Both the position numbers and the translations under genes were made by a program. This document shows, piece after piece, positions 29,681 through 33,571 of a stretch of 33,571 nt of DNA. This DNA comes from Burkholderiales bacterium (GTDB lineage Bacteria > Pseudomonadota > Gammaproteobacteria > Burkholderiales > Burkholderiaceae_C): the NCBI GenBank assembly GCA_028868875.1, contig JAGWTS010000014.1, positions 1 to 33,571 of the forward strand. The letters run 5' to 3'. Each line of letters starts with the position of its first letter. The stretch's first letter is position 1. The notes beneath the pieces were generated by a model. It was not told the DNA's origin. It searched no databases and was given only the letters and a program-made list of their open reading frames with translations.

Positions 29681-31339
29681 GTGAAAGTCGCGCTGGCGCA
29701 AATCAATGCCACCGTCGGCGACATCGCCGGCAATTCGCGCCGCGTGGCCGACGCCGCTCGTGCCGCCCACGCCGAGGGGGCGACCGTGGTGCTGGCGCCC
29801 GAACTCGCGCTCACCGGCTACCCGCCCGAGGACCTGCTGCTGCGTCCGGCCTTCATGCAGGCCTGCGCCGACGCGCTGGCGGCGCTGGCGGCGGAGTTGG
29901 CGGATTGCGAGGGTTTGCATCTGATCGTCGGGCACCCGCACCAGTTTGGCGAGCGGGGCGATGTTAGGACCAAGTCGATGGCGGTGCAGCGGCGCTTCAA
30001 TGCGGCCTCGCTGCTCGCCGGCGGCAAGGTGCAGGCCACATACTGCAAGCGCGAGTTGCCGAACTACCAGGTCTTCGACGAGCGCCGCTATTTCGCCTCC
30101 GGGCGCGACGAGGGGCTGCCGCCGCTGGTGTTCGAGGCCGGCGGCCTGCGCCTGGGCGTGCTGATCTGCGAAGACGCGTGGTTCGACGAACCGGCCGAGC
30201 TCGCACGCCAGGCCGGGGCCCAGGTGCTGTGCGTCGTCAACGCTTCGCCGTTCCACGTCGAGAAGGCGGAGGAACGCGAAGAGCGCATGGCCCAGCGCGC
30301 GCGCGAATCCGGCCTGCCGCTGCTGTACTCGCACCTCGTCGGCGGCCAGGACGAAGTCGTGTTCGACGGCGCCTCGTTCGCGCTCGATGCCACCGGCCAG
30401 ATCCGGGCGCGGGCGCCGAGTTTCGAGGAAGCGCTGCTCGTCGTCGACCTCGACGCGCACGCCAGCCCGCATGGCCCGCTCGCGCCGCTTCCGGGCCCCG
30501 AGGCCCAGGCCTGGGGCGCGCTCGTCACGGGCGTGCGCGACTACCTCGGCAAGAACGGATTCCCGGGCGCGATCATCGGGCTCTCGGGCGGCATCGATTC
30601 GGCCCTGGTGCTGGCGGTCGCGGTCGACGCGCTCGGCGCCGACCGGGTGCGCGCGGTGATGATGCCCTCACCCTACACCGCCGACATCTCCTGGATCGAC
30701 GCGCGCGACATGGCCGCGCGCCTGGGCGTGCGCTACGACGAGATCGCGATCGCGCCGATCTTCGATGCCTTCCGCGCCGGCCTGGCGCCGCAGTTCGCCG
30801 GACTGGCCGAAGACACGACCGAAGAGAACCTGCAGGCGCGCATCCGCGGCACGCTGCTGATGGCGCTGTCGAACAAGACCGGCGCGATCGTGCTCACCAC
30901 CGGCAACAAGAGCGAGATGGCCACCGGCTACTGCACCTTGTACGGCGACATGGCGGGCGGCTTCGCCGTCATCAAGGACGTGGCCAAGACCCTGGTCTAC
31001 CGCCTGGCGCGCTGGCGCAATGCCCAGGGGCCCGAGATCATCCCCGAGCGCATCATCACGCGCGCACCCTCGGCCGAGTTGCGTCCCGACCAGACCGACC
31101 AGGACAGCCTGCCGCCCTACGAGATGCTCGACGCCATCCTCGCGCGCTACATGGAGGACGACCAGAGCATCGAGGAGATCGTCGCCGCCGGCCATGCGCG
31201 CGCCGACGTCGAGCGCGTGACCCGGCTCATCAAGCTCAACGAGTACAAGCGGCGCCAGGCGCCGGTGGGAATCCGCATCACGCACCGCGCTTTCGGCCGC
31301 GACTGGCGATACCCCATCACGTCGAAGTTCCGTGCTTAA
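29681..31339 (+). CDS. nadE: Glutamine-dependent NAD+ synthetase
   Basis: N-terminal nitrilase domain (VALAQINATVGDIAGN, APELALTGYPPEDLL, LICEDAWF) plus NAD synthase domain (GLSGGIDSALVLAVAVDALG, TTGNKSEMATGYCTLYGDMAGG). Confidence 0.97.
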   Translation: MKVALAQINATVGDIAGNSRRVADAARAAHAEGATVVLAPELALTGYPPEDLLLRPAFMQACADALAALAAELADCEGLHLIVGHPHQFGERGDVRTKSMAVQRRFNAASLLAGGKVQATYCKRELPNYQVFDERRYFASGRDEGLPPLVFEAGGLRLGVLICEDAWFDEPAELARQAGAQVLCVVNASPFHVEKAEEREERMAQRARESGLPLLYSHLVGGQDEVVFDGASFALDATGQIRARAPSFEEALLVVDLDAHASPHGPLAPLPGPEAQAWGALVTGVRDYLGKNGFPGAIIGLSGGIDSALVLAVAVDALGADRVRAVMMPSPYTADISWIDARDMAARLGVRYDEIAIAPIFDAFRAGLAPQFAGLAEDTTEENLQARIRGTLLMALSNKTGAIVLTTGNKSEMATGYCTLYGDMAGGFAVIKDVAKTLVYRLARWRNAQGPEIIPERIITRAPSAELRPDQTDQDSLPPYEMLDAILARYMEDDQSIEEIVAAGHARADVERVTRLIKLNEYKRRQAPVGIRITHRAFGRDWRYPITSKFRA

Positions 31340-32310
<971 letters not shown>

Positions 32311-32318
32311 TCCAGGGT

Positions 32319-32834
32319 TCAGCCCGGCCGGCGCCAGACCACGAGCCGGGTGCCGCAGAGCGCGTCGTGCCAGTACTGGCGTTGCGGGTGCAGCCGCGCC
32401 AGCACGGCATACACGAGCACGCCGACGACGACGGCGCCGAAGGTGCGCCACACCCCGTGCAGGCCGAATGCCGCGACCGTGCCCAGCGCCGGGAGGAACC
32501 AGATCCAGCAAAGCAGGTAGCGCGCAAGGGCGCGCAGCGGCGGCACCGGGGCGCCCTGCAGCGTGACGAGACGGATGCGCCAGGTCTTCATCGCCAGGGT
32601 CTGGCCGCTGCGGGTCCAGAACCAGATGAAATACACGCCGATGACGGCGAACAGCAGCGCCTGAAGGCCGCGCTGGCCGACCTGGGAGTCGCGCTGGCCG
32701 ATCGCGACGCCGTAGATCAGGCCGGCGACCATCACGACGCCGAACAGCAGCAGGCCTTCGTAGACGAAGCAGGCGAGGCGGCGCCCGAGCCCCGGCGTAT
32801 CGAGGGCGCCCGCGCCTGCTGCCGGCCCGCTCAT
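32319..32834 (-). CDS. RDD family membrane protein
   Basis: [47 protein letters not shown]. Confidence 0.9.
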   Translation of the reverse strand: MSGPAAGAGALDTPGLGRRLACFVYEGLLLFGVVMVAGLIYGVAIGQRDSQVGQRGLQALLFAVIGVYFIWFWTRSGQTLAMKTWRIRLVTLQGAPVPPLRALARYLLCWIWFLPALGTVAAFGLHGVWRTFGAVVVGVLVYAVLARLHPQRQYWHDALCGTRLVVWRRPG

Positions 32835-33568
32835 CGTGGCGCGTCTTCGGGCTGCTGGGGCGGCATCGCGATCATCGCCGCACCTTGCGGGCCGAGCAGC
32901 GGCAGCAGCGTTCGGGGATCGACGAAGCCGCGGGTTGCGGCGATCTTGGGCAGCCCGGACTGGGGTTGGGTGACGGACGGCGGGCGGGCCGTCATCAAAC
33001 TGGTCGTGGCGCCCGGATTGGCCTGCACCAGGGTCGGGGCCACGGGCTTGACCGGCGGATGCCGCCTCGGGCTGACCCGGTTGTGCTTGGCGCCAGCGGC
33101 GTGCCCCTCGGCGCCATGGGGTGCGCCCGCCCTGGCGGCAGGGCGGCGTGCCCGGCGCGCCAGTTCGCGCCGTTCGGCGTCGGGCAGGGCCTTGTAGGCC
33201 TGCCAGCGTTCCTCGCGATCCTCGGCGCTGAACTCGCGCGACTCGAGGAACTGCAATCGGGCCTGGGTGCGCTCGGCCGCCGACATCCCGGCCCAGGTGG
33301 CCATGCGGCGCTGGATGCGCTCGCGCTCGGGTGCCGGAAGGCTGGGGAATCGGCGCGCCATCTCGATCCACTTCTGCTTGCGCCAGGACGGCAGGGTGGC
33401 CCATTCGGGCTGCAGCGGTCCGAGCACGGCTTGCTGCTGCGCCGAGAGCGTCGTCCAGGCCGGGCCTTGTTCCGGTCGCGCCGCGGTCGCGGCGAAGGCC
33501 GGCAAGCCCCCCGCCGCCAGCATGAGCACGAGGACGACGATCGAGGCGAGGGCCGGGGGTCTCGTCAC
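32831..33568 (-). CDS. DUF3106 domain-containing protein (may extend past window edge)
   Basis: [71 protein letters not shown] overlap with RDD gene; GTG start at the window edge. Confidence 0.85.
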   Translation of the reverse strand: MTRPPALASIVVLVLMLAAGGLPAFAATAARPEQGPAWTTLSAQQQAVLGPLQPEWATLPSWRKQKWIEMARRFPSLPAPERERIQRRMATWAGMSAAERTQARLQFLESREFSAEDREERWQAYKALPDAERRELARRARRPAARAGAPHGAEGHAAGAKHNRVSPRRHPPVKPVAPTLVQANPGATTSLMTARPPSVTQPQSGLPKIAATRGFVDPRTLLPLLGPQGAAMIAMPPQQPEDAPR

Positions 33569-33571
33569 GGC

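Overview
High-GC window that looks like a Burkholderiales-type betaproteobacterial chromosome (inferred from gene content and order, not from a search). Left part (1-8868, +): a tightly coupled acyl-CoA/catabolic operon containing thiolase, HLD-I-type haloalkane dehalogenase, two hotdog thioesterases, acyl-CoA dehydrogenase, two SDRs, a CurA-like oxidoreductase, a GNAT and a GST. A decayed AraC-type regulator fragment and a DUF1223 gene follow on the minus strand. Middle: tex, a patatin-like gene, then thrS-infC-rpmI-rplT-pheS-pheT-ihfA-merR and tRNA-Pro(GGG). Right: MFS transporter, small membrane proteins, a membrane pyrophosphatase with a C-terminal OmpA-like domain divergent from soluble ppa, a DUF482-type GNAT, nadE-glnB, LOG-family, RDD and DUF3106 genes. 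The strongest new-looking signal is a candidate peptide-dependent threonine attenuator upstream of thrS: a 15-aa leader ORF with 4 Thr codons (MTPRTSRFTSPLTAA*), a perfect 8-bp terminator hairpin with a T6 tract, and a possible competing antiterminator. Other items include paired bulged hairpins upstream of rpmI, an ATC start for infC, an 11-C tract in front of an MFS gene, and convergent gene pairs sharing CTAG stop codons. No CRISPR array, IS element or rRNA was seen.
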